In this document: in pieces, positions 1 to 6,150 of the stretch
Layout of the letters: each line of letters opens with the position of its first letter
How positions within the stretch are numbered: the stretch's first letter is position 1
Assembly: GCA_023390695.1 (NCBI GenBank)
Contig: JAEWCJ010000272.1
Coordinates: forward strand, 1 to 9,483
Direction: 5' to 3'
From: Pseudomonadota bacterium
GTDB lineage: Bacteria; Pseudomonadota; Alphaproteobacteria; Rhizobiales; Xanthobacteraceae
Length of the DNA: 9,483 bases
Position numbers and translations under genes: made by a program
The notes under the pieces: model-generated
The model's input: the letters and a program-made list of their open reading frames with translations, nothing else
What the model was told of the DNA's origin: nothing
Database searches by the model: none

Positions 1-170
1 CGACCACGCCGACCGCCACGCCGGCCGGCGGTTCGGGATCGGCGGCGCCATCCGCGCGCTCGGCGAGCGCCACCTCCGGGCCGGCCAGCGACATGTCCTC
101 GTCGTCGCCCGCCGTGACCGGAACGACGCCGGCCCAGCCCAGCGAAGAGAAGCCGCCGCTGCGCCCGTAA
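1..170 (+). CDS. C-terminal end of an unknown Pro/Ala/Ser/Thr-rich protein (partial)
   Basis: The open frame enters from the left edge, with the first whole codon at position 3, and stops at TAA 168-170. The 55 visible residues are almost all Pro, Ala, Ser, Thr and Gly and finish with a short charged tail (EEKPPLRP). Nearly every codon ends in G or C, as in the clear genes of the window, which supports a real coding end. The composition suggests a disordered tail, linker or envelope-exposed extension and gives no clue to function. The family cannot be recognised because the folded part lies outside the window. An intrinsic terminator follows 43 bases after the stop. Confidence 0.6.
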   Translation, partial: TTPTATPAGGSGSAAPSARSASATSGPASDMSSSSPAVTGTTPAQPSEEKPPLRP

Positions 171-185
171 TCGCTGCGCCCGTAA
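157..185 (+). repeat. In-frame tandem duplication covering a stop codon
   Basis: CGCTGCGCCCGTAA occurs at 157-170 and again at 172-185, a 15-base period with one base between the copies. Since 15 is a multiple of three, the second TAA is in the same frame as the first, so readthrough of the first stop would add only five residues. The repeat is seen directly; replication slippage is the likely origin. Confidence 0.75.
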
Positions 186-212
186 CGGCAAGTAGCAAGA
201 TACCGATTTGAC

Positions 213-241
213 GCCGGTGCGGTCATCCGCGCCGGCTTTTT
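213..241 (+). terminator. Intrinsic terminator after the left-edge gene
   Basis: Arms 213-222 and 227-236 form a 10-bp GC-rich stem with one G-T wobble, closed by the tetraloop TCAT and followed directly by five T (237-241). It lies 43 bases past the stop of the left-edge gene and about 90 bases before the RlpA-like gene, so it separates the two transcripts. Confidence 0.85.
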
Positions 242-275
242 CATGCCGCGCCCGGACATTTTCCAGATTGTGCCG

Positions 276-293
276 CGAAATGGCGCGATTTCG
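276..293. promoter_or_regulatory. Short inverted repeat upstream of the RlpA-like gene
   Basis: CGAAAT (276-281) and ATTTCG (288-293) are a perfect 6-bp inverted repeat around a 6-base GC spacer, 40 bases before the start codon. It is in the leader or promoter region and could be an operator or a weak hairpin. No -35/-10 pair is clear nearby, and a 6-bp match can occur by chance. Confidence 0.2.
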
Positions 294-333
294 TCCCTAG
301 CGGCTGTCCTTCATTCCACGGAGGGGACACCGA

Positions 334-696
334 ATGATCGCTCATCCGATCAGCGTGAAAGCCATTGCCATCGCCGCCTTGCCGTTCCTGTTCACCGCCG
401 CGCAGGCGGATACCGGCAAGATCCAGACCGGCATCGCCTCGGTCTATTCCTATCATGGCAGCAAGACGGCGAGCGGCGAACGCGCCAACAAGCACGGCCT
501 GACCGCCGCGCATCGCACCTTGCCGTTCGGCACGCGCGTGAAGGTGACCAACAAGCGCAACGGCAAGTCGGTGATCGTGCGCATCAATGATCGTGGTCCC
601 TTCATCAAGGGGCGCATCATCGATCTCACCCCGAAGGGGGCGCAGGCGCTGTCGTTTTCAGGGCTGGCGCCGGTTGCCGTCGCGGTCGTCAACTGA
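334..696 (+). CDS. Secreted RlpA-like septal ring lytic transglycosylase family protein (DPBB domain)
   Basis: The 120-residue protein starts at ATG 334, with GGAGGGG seven bases upstream. Residues 1-25 look like a Sec signal peptide ending in AQA, with no lipobox cysteine, so the product is probably periplasmic and soluble, unlike lipoprotein RlpA of E. coli. Residues 33-119 are a double-psi beta-barrel: GIASVYS, ASGE (E49), [12 protein letters not shown] (H60), VRINDRGPF (D86) and GRIIDL (D97) are the family's conserved blocks. In Pseudomonas aeruginosa RlpA this fold cleaves peptidoglycan glycan strands lacking stem peptides, using Glu, Asp and His. Here Glu and His are kept, but the position I align to the Asp is N52, which I also recall from other alphaproteobacterial members. 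There is no SPOR domain, so it is a minimal version. The activity is inferred from the family. The last 39 bases overlap the convergent downstream gene. Confidence 0.9.
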   Translation: MIAHPISVKAIAIAALPFLFTAAQADTGKIQTGIASVYSYHGSKTASGERANKHGLTAAHRTLPFGTRVKVTNKRNGKSVIVRINDRGPFIKGRIIDLTPKGAQALSFSGLAPVAVAVVN

Positions 697-1017
697 CGCG
701 CCGCGCGGCTGGACCGGCACCTCGACCGGGGTGCAGCCGCGGCGGCCCGATAGCACGCAGTCCTGATTCTTGCGCATTGCCGACAGCGCGTCGGCGAGCC
801 AGAGGCCTGCGAGCATCAGCAGCAATGTGAAACCCATCGCCGCGAGATTGGCCATCATGCGGTGGCGGTAATCGTCGGGTTCCGGAGGCCGCTCGAACTT
901 GCGCAGGTCGCCGACCGGCGGCGATTGCTGCAGCTGCGGCCGTGTCGCCGGCCCGCCGCGATTGCGGCGGAAACTCACCACACGGTGGTCCGAATCCGGG
1001 GCGGGGTTATCGGGCAT
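658..1017 (-). CDS. Conserved hypothetical one-pass inner-membrane protein
   Basis: This 119-residue protein has a start at 1017 with AGGA about eight bases upstream. It has a polar N-terminus rich in Arg and Pro (residues 1-55), one transmembrane helix (about 56-79, very Leu/Ala-rich) and a short tail with two cysteines, C87 and C95, in the stretch [10 protein letters not shown]. From memory, similar proteins (cytoplasmic [12 protein letters not shown] block, one helix, then [13 protein letters not shown]) occur widely in Bradyrhizobium relatives without assigned function. By the positive-inside rule the N-terminus is probably cytoplasmic and the cysteine tail periplasmic, where the pair could form a disulfide. 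The last 13 codons overlap the end of the RlpA-like gene on the opposite strand; this extreme tail looks unstructured and may be a recent extension. Function unknown. Confidence 0.8.
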   Translation of the reverse strand: MPDNPAPDSDHRVVSFRRNRGGPATRPQLQQSPPVGDLRKFERPPEPDDYRHRMMANLAAMGFTLLLMLAGLWLADALSAMRKNQDCVLSGRRGCTPVEVPVQPRGASVDDRDGNRRQP

Positions 1018-1180
1018 CCGACGATCCTGACGAGCAGCAGGTCAACAACGCAGCGGCATCATACTCGATCCGCGGATATAACGCCTGCTGCGTCTTTTGC
1101 ATGTCAGGGCGCCGCGAGGGCCGCCGCCCCGTCGCTGACCCGAAGCGATCCTGCCGGATCCCGCCTCCGAATGACGCGGC
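1018..1180. other. Intergenic region between the CMD-family gene and the small membrane protein gene
   Basis: These 163 bases lie between two minus-strand genes. No coding frame with a ribosome-binding site was found. On the minus strand a relatively AT-rich TTATAT (about 1076-1081) is a possible -10 for the membrane protein gene, but no matching -35 is evident. No T-tailed hairpin was recognised. The gap suggests the two genes are transcribed separately, but this is not proven. Confidence 0.4.
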
Positions 1181-1855
1181 TCATTTCTCGCGGAAGGGCA
1201 GGGTCTCGCCCGCCGGCAACGGCACGTTGAACACGTTCAACGATATCGCCACCAGTGTGTAATAGCCGAGGATGCCGGTGAATTCGACCATGCCGGCATT
1301 GCCGAACAGCGCATGCAGCCTCGCATAGGTCCTCTCGGAGACGCGCCGCGTCTTGTGCAGTTCCTCGACAAAATCGTAGATCGCCCGTTCTTCTCTGCTC
1401 AGCCTCTTCGGACGGCGTCCGGCGCGCAGATCGGCGATGGTCTGTTTCGGCACGCCGGCTTTTTCGGCGATCGGCGCATGCACCCAGAATTCGTATTGCG
1501 AGCGCCACATGCGCCCGATCACCAGAATGGTGAATTCCGACAGGCGCGGCGGGATCGCGGTCTTGTAGCGGCAGAAGGCGCCGAGCTTCTGCGCCAGATC
1601 GCCATAATCGGGTGCGTGCAGCATCACGCCGAAGGGGCCGCCCAGGGTGCCGCGGCCGCGCGATGTCTGGATCTCGGCCATGACCGCCCGCTGCTTCGCC
1701 GTCATCTTGGATTCGGGAATGTCGGGCAGGCGCGGCGTCAGCGTCTTGGTCTTCGCAGCCCGGGTCTTTCTGGCCTTGGCGGTTCCGCTCTTCTTCGTTG
1801 TCTTCCTTGTCGTCGTCTTGCTGTTCTTTTTGCTCTTCGTCGTACGCTTGGCCAT
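1181..1855 (-). CDS. Carboxymuconolactone decarboxylase (CMD) family protein with a Lys/Thr-rich N-terminal tail
   Basis: The start at 1855 (MAKRTTKSKK) gives 224 residues and has GGGGGAG about ten bases upstream. A frame 31 residues longer, from 1948, has an uncharacteristic N-terminus and no better site. Residues 2-38 are an extreme basic tail, with 16 Lys/Arg and 11 Thr in 37 residues, resembling histone H1-like tails. The folded part begins near PRLPDIPESKMTAKQ (41-55) and runs through the all-helical CMD core: GPFGVMLHAPD (74-83), SEFTILVIGRMWRSQYEFWVHAPIAEKAG (106-134) and a C-terminal half ending VPLPAGETLPF. The CxxC pair of AhpD-type peroxidases is absent, so a thiol-peroxidase role is unlikely. 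Family members include gamma-carboxymuconolactone decarboxylase of aromatic breakdown, but no other aromatic-degradation gene is nearby, so the substrate is unknown. The basic tail could bind nucleic acid or another anionic partner; that is inference. Confidence 0.88.
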   Translation of the reverse strand: MAKRTTKSKKNSKTTTRKTTKKSGTAKARKTRAAKTKTLTPRLPDIPESKMTAKQRAVMAEIQTSRGRGTLGGPFGVMLHAPDYGDLAQKLGAFCRYKTAIPPRLSEFTILVIGRMWRSQYEFWVHAPIAEKAGVPKQTIADLRAGRRPKRLSREERAIYDFVEELHKTRRVSERTYARLHALFGNAGMVEFTGILGYYTLVAISLNVFNVPLPAGETLPFREK

Positions 1856-2117
1856 GCTGCGAAAGCTCCCCCTCGATTGCGGCGGCAATGTGCGGCAGGA
1901 CTCGCGTCGAGGCAAGCGTTCATATCTTTCTGCACGTCCTGCACGCATAAGGATGTGTACGCTCCGGCAGACGAATCGCCGGTCATGGTCTTGCTGCGCT
2001 CTCGTCGCACTATGAGCGCGCTCAGTTCATACTTTGCCCACATCTCTTCCCGACCTTCGCCGGTCTATCGGCGTGGTCTCGTCGGCAAACGAGCGCTTCA
2101 GCGCGAAGGAGAAAGAC
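1856..2117. other. Divergent intergenic region (CMD-family gene / DUF4168 gene)
   Basis: These 262 bases separate two divergent genes and must hold both promoters. The region is less GC-rich than the genes, especially about 2008-2060. It contains the 12-bp perfect palindrome noted separately. No -35/-10 pair stands out on either strand. Open frames that cross it lack a ribosome-binding site and are extensions of the neighbouring frames. Confidence 0.5.
2013..2024. promoter_or_regulatory. Perfect 12-bp palindrome, candidate operator
   Basis: TGAGCGCGCTCA reads the same on both strands and lies 94 bases before the DUF4168 start and 158 bases before the CMD-family start. Symmetry and position fit a dimeric regulator site serving one or both genes. 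No regulator gene is adjacent, and the GC-rich core raises the odds of a chance palindrome. Confidence 0.3.
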
Positions 2118-2501
2118 ATGCAGGCAATCTCGCGATTCTGGATGGGAGCGCTCGCCGCCGCGGCGCTTTCGGTGACGAGCTTCGCACCTCAGGCACTTGC
2201 GCAATCCCCGGCGCCGAGCGCGCAGCCGCAGGTGCAGCCGTCCGACATTTCGGACCAGAAGCTGGATGCAACAGCCAAGGCGCTGGAGAAGGTGTCCAGC
2301 GTCAAGCAGGAATTCCAGGAGAAGATCACCAAGGCCGCGCCGGCCGATCAGCAGAAGATCGCCAGCGAAGCGAACGATGCGCTGACCAAAGCGGTCACCG
2401 ACGAAGGACTGTCGGTCGAGGAATACAATTCGATCATTCAGGTCGCGCAGAACGATCCGCAATTGCGCGAGAAGATCCTGCAGCGTGTGAAGACCAAATA
2501 A
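2118..2501 (+). CDS. Exported DUF4168 domain protein
   Basis: The start at 2118 is chosen because AAGGAGA ends five bases upstream and the encoded N-terminus is a typical Sec signal peptide (MQAISRF, then an Ala/Leu core, cleavage near ALA/Q at 28-29). Upstream in-frame starts lack such signals. The 127-residue precursor has a Pro/Gln-rich linker (30-43), then a predicted helical domain (44-127) rich in Lys, Glu and Gln, containing SDQKLDATAKALEKV, a central KQEFQEKI helix and a C-terminal SVEEYNSIIQVAQNDPQLREKI block. This pattern, two helices followed by Y-x-x-I-x-x-x-x-x-x-D/P-x-L, is that of DUF4168, a secreted family of unknown function common in proteobacteria and cyanobacteria. A strong terminator follows, so it is probably a single-gene transcript. 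A periplasmic site is inferred from the signal peptide. Confidence 0.87.
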   Translation: MQAISRFWMGALAAAALSVTSFAPQALAQSPAPSAQPQVQPSDISDQKLDATAKALEKVSSVKQEFQEKITKAAPADQQKIASEANDALTKAVTDEGLSVEEYNSIIQVAQNDPQLREKILQRVKTK

Positions 2502-2520
2502 CCCCTGAGGTCACCAGTCA

Positions 2521-2548
2521 AAAGCCCCGCGATCTTGCGCGGGGCTTT
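2521..2548. terminator. Perfect-stem intrinsic terminator, probably bidirectional
   Basis: AAAGCCCCGCG (2521-2531) pairs perfectly with CGCGGGGCTTT (2538-2548) around the 6-base loop ATCTTG. On the plus strand it starts 19 bases after the DUF4168 stop and is followed by GTTCTTT. On the minus strand it lies 36 bases after the purB stop and ends in TTTT. With A-tract and T-tract built into the arms, it can serve both convergent genes. Confidence 0.88.
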
Positions 2549-2584
2549 GTTCTTTGCGGACGTGACAAGTCTGCCGGCGTGGCC

Positions 2585-3898
2585 TCAGGCCGTCGCCGCA
2601 CCGAAGACGCGGTTGAAGATCGTATCCACGTGCTTGAAGTGATAGCCGAGATCGAAATTCTCCTCGATCTCCGCTGCCGACATCTTTGAGGTCACGCGCG
2701 GATCGTTTTTCAGGAAGGTGAGGAAGTCGCCTTCGCCGCGCCAGACCTTCATCGCATTGTCCTGCACGATGCGGTAGGCCTCCTCGCGCGCGACGCCTTT
2801 CTGGGTCAGCGCGATGAGGACGCGCTGCGAATGCACAAGGCCACCGAGACGGTCGAGATTCTTCAGCATGTTCTCAGGATAGACGACCAGCTTCTCGATC
2901 ACGCCGGCGAGGCGGTTGAGCGCGAAATCCAGGGTCACGGTTGCGTCCGGCCCGATCATGCGTTCTACCGATGAATGCGAGATGTCGCGTTCGTGCCAGA
3001 GCGCGACGTTTTCCATCGCCGGCAGCGCATAGTCGCGCACCATGCGCGCGAGGCCGGTGAGATTTTCCGTCAGCACCGGGTTGCGCTTGTGCGGCATCGC
3101 CGAGGAGCCCTTCTGGCCGGGCGAGAAATACTCCTCCGCTTCCAGAACTTCCGTGCGCTGCAGATGCCGGATCTCGACCGCGAGGCGCTCCATCGAGGAG
3201 GCGACGACGCCGAGCGTGGCGAAATACATGGCATGCCGGTCGCGCGGGATCACCTGCGTGGAGACCGGCTCCACTTCCAGCCCCATTTTCTTGGCGACAT
3301 AGGCCTCAACGCGCGGATCGATCTGCGCGAAGGTGCCGACCGCGCCGGAGATGGCGCAGGTGGCGACTTCCTTGCGCGCAGCCACAAGCCGTTCGCGCGC
3401 GCGGGTGAATTCGGCGTAGGCCTGCGCCAGCTTCAGCCCGAAGGTCACCGGTTCGGCATGGATGCCGTGCGAGCGGCCGATGGTCGGCGTCATCTTGTGC
3501 TCGAAGGCGCGTGTTTTCAGCGCCGCCAGCAGGCGGTCGACATCGGCGATCAGGAGATCGGCGGCGCGCACAAGCTGCACGTTGAGGCAGGTGTCGAGCA
3601 CGTCGGAGGAGGTCATGCCCTGGTGGACGAAGCGTGCTTCGGGCCCGACCAGCTCGGCGAGATGGGTGAGGAAGGCGATGACGTCGTGCTTCACCTCGGC
3701 CTCGATGGCGTCGATGCGGGCGACGTCGAAGACCGCCTTTTCGCCTTTCTCGCGGATGATGCGGGCGGCGTCCTTGGGCACCACGCCCAGCTCCGCCAGC
3801 GCCTCGGTCGCATGCGCCTCGATCTCGAACCAGATGCGGAAACGCTGCTCGGGCGACCAGATGGCGGTCATTTCGGGGCGGGAATAGCGGGGGATCAT
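2585..3898 (-). CDS. purB: Adenylosuccinate lyase
   Basis: This cytoplasmic enzyme catalyses two steps of purine synthesis: SAICAR to AICAR, and adenylosuccinate to AMP, each releasing fumarate. The 437-residue product is full length for the bacterial type. It begins MIPRYSRPEMTAIWSPEQRF, a typical PurB start, and has KHDVIAFL (70-77), TSSDVLDT (96-103), GRSHGIHAEP (141-150) with the active-site His, and the fumarase/aspartase superfamily signature SSAMPHKRNP (265-274), in the flexible loop that carries the catalytic Ser. The C-terminal helical domain is complete. The ribosome-binding site is weak (GAG at about -11). Two secreted-protein genes precede it on the same strand, with a 64-base gap. 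It converges with the DUF4168 gene at a shared terminator. No missing key residue was seen. Confidence 0.97.
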   Translation of the reverse strand: MIPRYSRPEMTAIWSPEQRFRIWFEIEAHATEALAELGVVPKDAARIIREKGEKAVFDVARIDAIEAEVKHDVIAFLTHLAELVGPEARFVHQGMTSSDVLDTCLNVQLVRAADLLIADVDRLLAALKTRAFEHKMTPTIGRSHGIHAEPVTFGLKLAQAYAEFTRARERLVAARKEVATCAISGAVGTFAQIDPRVEAYVAKKMGLEVEPVSTQVIPRDRHAMYFATLGVVASSMERLAVEIRHLQRTEVLEAEEYFSPGQKGSSAMPHKRNPVLTENLTGLARMVRDYALPAMENVALWHERDISHSSVERMIGPDATVTLDFALNRLAGVIEKLVVYPENMLKNLDRLGGLVHSQRVLIALTQKGVAREEAYRIVQDNAMKVWRGEGDFLTFLKNDPRVTSKMSAAEIEENFDLGYHFKHVDTIFNRVFGAATA

Positions 3899-3962
3899 GC
3901 GGCACTCATTGGTTTCTCGAGAGGCCGTGGCCTAACACGGGCGCGACCCGGCGCAAACCCGG

Positions 3963-4736
3963 TCAGGGCTTTGGCAGCCGCTTGGTCACAGCCAGGAAAC
4001 GCCGGTTCGACCCGGCATGGAAATCGTGATTGTCGGCATATTCGATGAGGGCGGCGAGGGTGGCGGTGCCGTCCGGGGCCGTATGGAGATAAGCCTCCGC
4101 GATCCCGTAGTCGGCCGCACAGCGGCGGCTTTTCGGCAGGGTTTTGTCGTTCTGCAGGATCATCGGCGCCTGGCCGTCCAGGCTCAATGTCAGCTTGAAA
4201 CCCGCCACCTTGGCGCGGCCCGGCCTGCCGCTTCCGCCGAATCCATCGCACATGGCGGTTCCCAGAGGATGGCTGGATACCGACAGGCGGGCCTTCCGCC
4301 CGCCAGGCAGCATCACGTCCAGCCCCCGGGCCATCGGCTTGGTCTGGTGGTGATAAATCCCGATATCGTCGAGATCCATCGAGGGCTGGCCGGCGATATA
4401 GGTGCCGGGTTCGGTGACCTTGTATTGCTCGAGCAGGGGCTTGGCGATCCGCTCGGCATCCGCCCGCGCCTTGGTCTCGTCGAGGCCGTCATTCGGATCG
4501 CGGATCAGGATGCGCACCGGCGCGCCCGGCACAAAGCGGTCCTTCTCGGTGTCGATGATGAGATATTCGGAGAACGCCGCCTCGTCGTCATAGAGCATCG
4601 TGTATTGCTCGAAGGCGAAATATTTCCCGTCCGGCGAGAAGCCGATGAAGCGGCGCGCCGCGGCGTCGCCGGCAACAGCCGAGGTGGCGCCGAGAGCCGC
4701 AAGCAAAAAGACGCAGGCGCCGATCCGGGCGATCAT
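3963..4736 (-). CDS. Exported DUF2259 family protein
   Basis: The start at 4736 places a Sec signal peptide at the very N-terminus (MIARIGACVFLLAALGATSA, cleavage near VAG/D at 23-24), giving 257 residues. An in-frame ATG at 4778 would add 14 polar residues and overlap the preceding gene; it has a GGGAGG just upstream but with only about three bases of spacing, so it cannot be excluded. The mature protein opens with ARRFIGFSPDGKYFAFEQY (27-45), a block I recognise from DUF2259 (predicted secreted proteins). Later parts include YLIIDTEKDRFV, a polar linker of repeated Asp/Lys/Glu (80-105) and two cysteines (C163, C206) that could form a disulfide. The opening FSPDGKY resembles a WD40/TolB-like strand, but repeats were not seen. 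Function unknown. It sits 25 bases after the DUF930 gene, so the two are probably co-transcribed. Confidence 0.85.
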   Translation of the reverse strand: MIARIGACVFLLAALGATSAVAGDAAARRFIGFSPDGKYFAFEQYTMLYDDEAAFSEYLIIDTEKDRFVPGAPVRILIRDPNDGLDETKARADAERIAKPLLEQYKVTEPGTYIAGQPSMDLDDIGIYHHQTKPMARGLDVMLPGGRKARLSVSSHPLGTAMCDGFGGSGRPGRAKVAGFKLTLSLDGQAPMILQNDKTLPKSRRCAADYGIAEAYLHTAPDGTATLAALIEYADNHDFHAGSNRRFLAVTKRLPKP

Positions 4737-4761
4737 GCGCGTGTTTTGCCGGCGGTTGTCG

Positions 4762-5151
4762 TCAGCGCCAGAGCCCATATTCCTCCCACTTGGCTTCGGG
4801 AATGGGCGAGCCGATCTTGTAGCTGAAGTCCGAAACCTTCATGTGGTCGGGCGTGGTCTTGCAGACGAAGGAATATTGATACCACTTGCCCTGGCTGCGA
4901 AAGGCGCCGCCATTGCCCTTCACGGTGTCGCCGGCCAGCTTCGGCTGCGCCAGCGCATAGATGACCGCGCGATCGGGGCGATACGGATTGGCGTCGCGGC
5001 TCACCCGCGCCATGGTTTCGACCGCGCAGATCTGTTCCAGCCGCGTCATCGGATCGAGGTGGCCAAGGCTGCGGTCGAAGCGCGACTTTTCCGCATGTGC
5101 CGGCAGGATCAGCGCAACAAGGAGCAATGCGGCCGGAGCTGTTCTTTGCAT
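4762..5151 (-). CDS. Exported DUF930 family protein
   Basis: The 129-residue precursor has a Sec signal peptide (residues 1-20, ending PAHA). The mature part is compact: FDRSLGHLDPMTRLEQICAVE (25-45), NPYRPDRAVIYAL (55-67), GGAFRSQGKWYQYSFVC (81-97), then TPDHMKVSDFSYKIGSPIPEAKWEEYGLW to the end. These blocks match DUF930, a family of unknown function in Hyphomicrobiales. Two cysteines, C42 and C97, are probably a disulfide in the periplasm. No strong Shine-Dalgarno sequence precedes the ATG at 5151. The gene heads the likely DUF930-DUF2259 pair and follows rpe at a 162-base gap. The family identification is from memory of its motifs; no biochemical role can be given. Confidence 0.87.
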   Translation of the reverse strand: MQRTAPAALLLVALILPAHAEKSRFDRSLGHLDPMTRLEQICAVETMARVSRDANPYRPDRAVIYALAQPKLAGDTVKGNGGAFRSQGKWYQYSFVCKTTPDHMKVSDFSYKIGSPIPEAKWEEYGLWR

Positions 5152-5175
5152 TCTGGGTATCTTGGAACGAAAAGA

Positions 5176-5204
5176 AAGTAGGGCGGGACCCGCGCTCGAA
5201 GCAA
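5176..5204 (-). promoter_or_regulatory. Candidate sigma-70-type promoter for the DUF930 gene
   Basis: On the minus strand TTGCTT (5204-5199) and CTACTT (5181-5176) are spaced by 17 bases and would start transcription about 18-20 bases before the DUF930 ATG. Both boxes are imperfect matches, but the spacing and place are right, and the DUF930 gene needs a start if it is not read through from rpe. Confidence 0.25.
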
Positions 5205-5219
5205 CGCTGGCGATTCAGT

Positions 5220-5239
5220 GACTATCACGGACTATCACG
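5220..5239. repeat. Tandem 10-bp direct repeat between rpe and the DUF930 gene
   Basis: GACTATCACG occurs twice back to back (5220-5229, 5230-5239) in the non-coding gap. A period near one helical turn places both copies on the same DNA face, which could fit a repeated binding site upstream of the DUF930 promoter candidate. Slippage is the simpler explanation. Confidence 0.5.
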
Positions 5240-5313
5240 CCAGGTCGAATTTCTCCATGGCTGGTATTTGGGCAACTGTGTCGTCATGCGCCGTGCGATG
5301 ATCTGCACGCCGA

Positions 5314-5997
5314 TCAGGCCGCTTCTCCGCGCGCCAGCGCGCCGGCATGACGGATTGCCGAAATGTTGCTGCGGTAGGCTTGCGCGCCGCCCTTGAACAC
5401 CGCCGATCCTGCAACCAGCACGTTGGCGCCGGCTGCGGTGACCAGCGGCGCGGTTTCGGTGGTGACGCCGCCGTCGACTTCGAGATCGATCGGACGGCCG
5501 CTGATCATGGTGCGGATGCGCGCGATCTTGTCGACAACCGCGGGAATGAAAGCCTGGCCGCCGAAGCCGGGATTGACCGACATGACAAGTACGAGATCGA
5601 CAAGGTCGAGCACGTATTCGATCGTGCTTTCCGGCGTCGCCGGATTGATCGACACGCCCGCCTTCTTGCCGAGCGCGCGGATCGCCTGCAGCGAGCGGTG
5701 CAGGTGAGGGCCGGCTTCCGCATGCACGGTGATGATGTCGGAACCGGCCTTGGCGAAGGCTTCCAGATGCGGATCGCAGGGCGCGATCATCAGATGCACG
5801 TCGAAGATCTTCTTCGAATGCGGGCGCAGCGCCTTCACGACATCCGGACCGAAGGTGATGTTGGGCACGAAATGGCCGTCCATGACGTCGAGATGGATCC
5901 AGTCGGCACCGGCCTGGTCGGCGGCGCGCACTTCCTCGCCGAGCTTGGAGAAATCGGAGGCCAGAATCGACGGGGCGATCAGCAGCGGACGGGTCAT
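5314..5997 (-). CDS. rpe: Ribulose-phosphate 3-epimerase
   Basis: This enzyme interconverts D-ribulose 5-phosphate and D-xylulose 5-phosphate in the pentose phosphate pathway and, where present, the Calvin cycle. The start at 5997 ([16 protein letters not shown]) is the family's usual N-terminus and has GAGAGA about six bases upstream; a longer frame from 6084 reads through the neighbouring repeat and is rejected. The 227-residue TIM barrel is full length and shows the metal and catalytic set: S10, H35 and D37 in [14 protein letters not shown]68 in DVHLM, and D175 in EVDGGV. The phosphate-binding loops are NPGFGGQ (142-148) and the VAGSAVF segment (195-201). It lies downstream of the BASS-type transporter gene, separated by 153 bases containing a palindromic repeat, so separate transcription is likely. 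No Calvin-cycle operon genes are visible around it, so this may be the housekeeping copy. Confidence 0.97.
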   Translation of the reverse strand: MTRPLLIAPSILASDFSKLGEEVRAADQAGADWIHLDVMDGHFVPNITFGPDVVKALRPHSKKIFDVHLMIAPCDPHLEAFAKAGSDIITVHAEAGPHLHRSLQAIRALGKKAGVSINPATPESTIEYVLDLVDLVLVMSVNPGFGGQAFIPAVVDKIARIRTMISGRPIDLEVDGGVTTETAPLVTAAGANVLVAGSAVFKGGAQAYRSNISAIRHAGALARGEAA

Positions 5998-6020
5998 GCA
6001 GGCTCTCTCGGTTTTCTCTC

Positions 6021-6099
6021 TCGTCATGGCCGGGCCATTCCGTGTGGGCAGGCGGTGCGTCCCCAAACGGGATGCCTGCGACAAGCGCGGGCATGACGA
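6021..6099. repeat. Palindromic intergenic repeat (REP-like) between the transporter gene and rpe
   Basis: The element has nested inverted repeats: TCGTCATG (6021-6028) with CATGACGA (6092-6099), GCAGGC (6048-6053) with GCCTGC (6074-6079), and an apical TCCC (6060-6063) with GGGA (6069-6072). The arms would fold into a long imperfect hairpin. The ends and the internal CAAGCGCGGGCATGACGA resemble highly repeated intergenic sequences of Bradyrhizobium-type genomes, which when translated give spurious peptides like MPALVAGIP. No transposase is present. The family assignment is from memory; copy number cannot be judged from one window. Confidence 0.65.
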
Positions 6100-6150
6100 C
6101 GGATAGATGGATTATGCGTCTAGCACCCCCCCAAGGAGGGAGCAATGCGG

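Noticed and set aside
1313..2689. A 458-codon plus-strand open frame
   Set aside because: It lies antisense to the CMD-family gene and out of frame with the DUF4168 gene, lacks a ribosome-binding site and has a low-complexity composition.
2975..4048. A 357-codon plus-strand open frame
   Set aside because: It is antisense to purB, whose residues and motifs are unmistakable; the translation is His/Gly/Arg-rich noise.
4017..4826. A 269-codon plus-strand open frame
   Set aside because: It is antisense to the DUF2259 gene and crosses into the DUF930 gene; it has no recognisable motif or start signal.
5180..5195. GCGGGTCCCGC as a terminator after rpe
   Set aside because: It is a near-palindrome with no room for a loop, and lies over 100 bases past rpe, close to the DUF930 start.
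5225..5287. A 20-residue minus-strand open frame after rpe (MTTQLPKYQPWRNSTW...)
   Set aside because: There is no ribosome-binding site, and nothing beyond an open frame supports it.
6115..6150. C-tract/G-tract stretch as a terminator for the transporter gene
   Set aside because: The possible stem is short and there is no T-tract on the minus strand.
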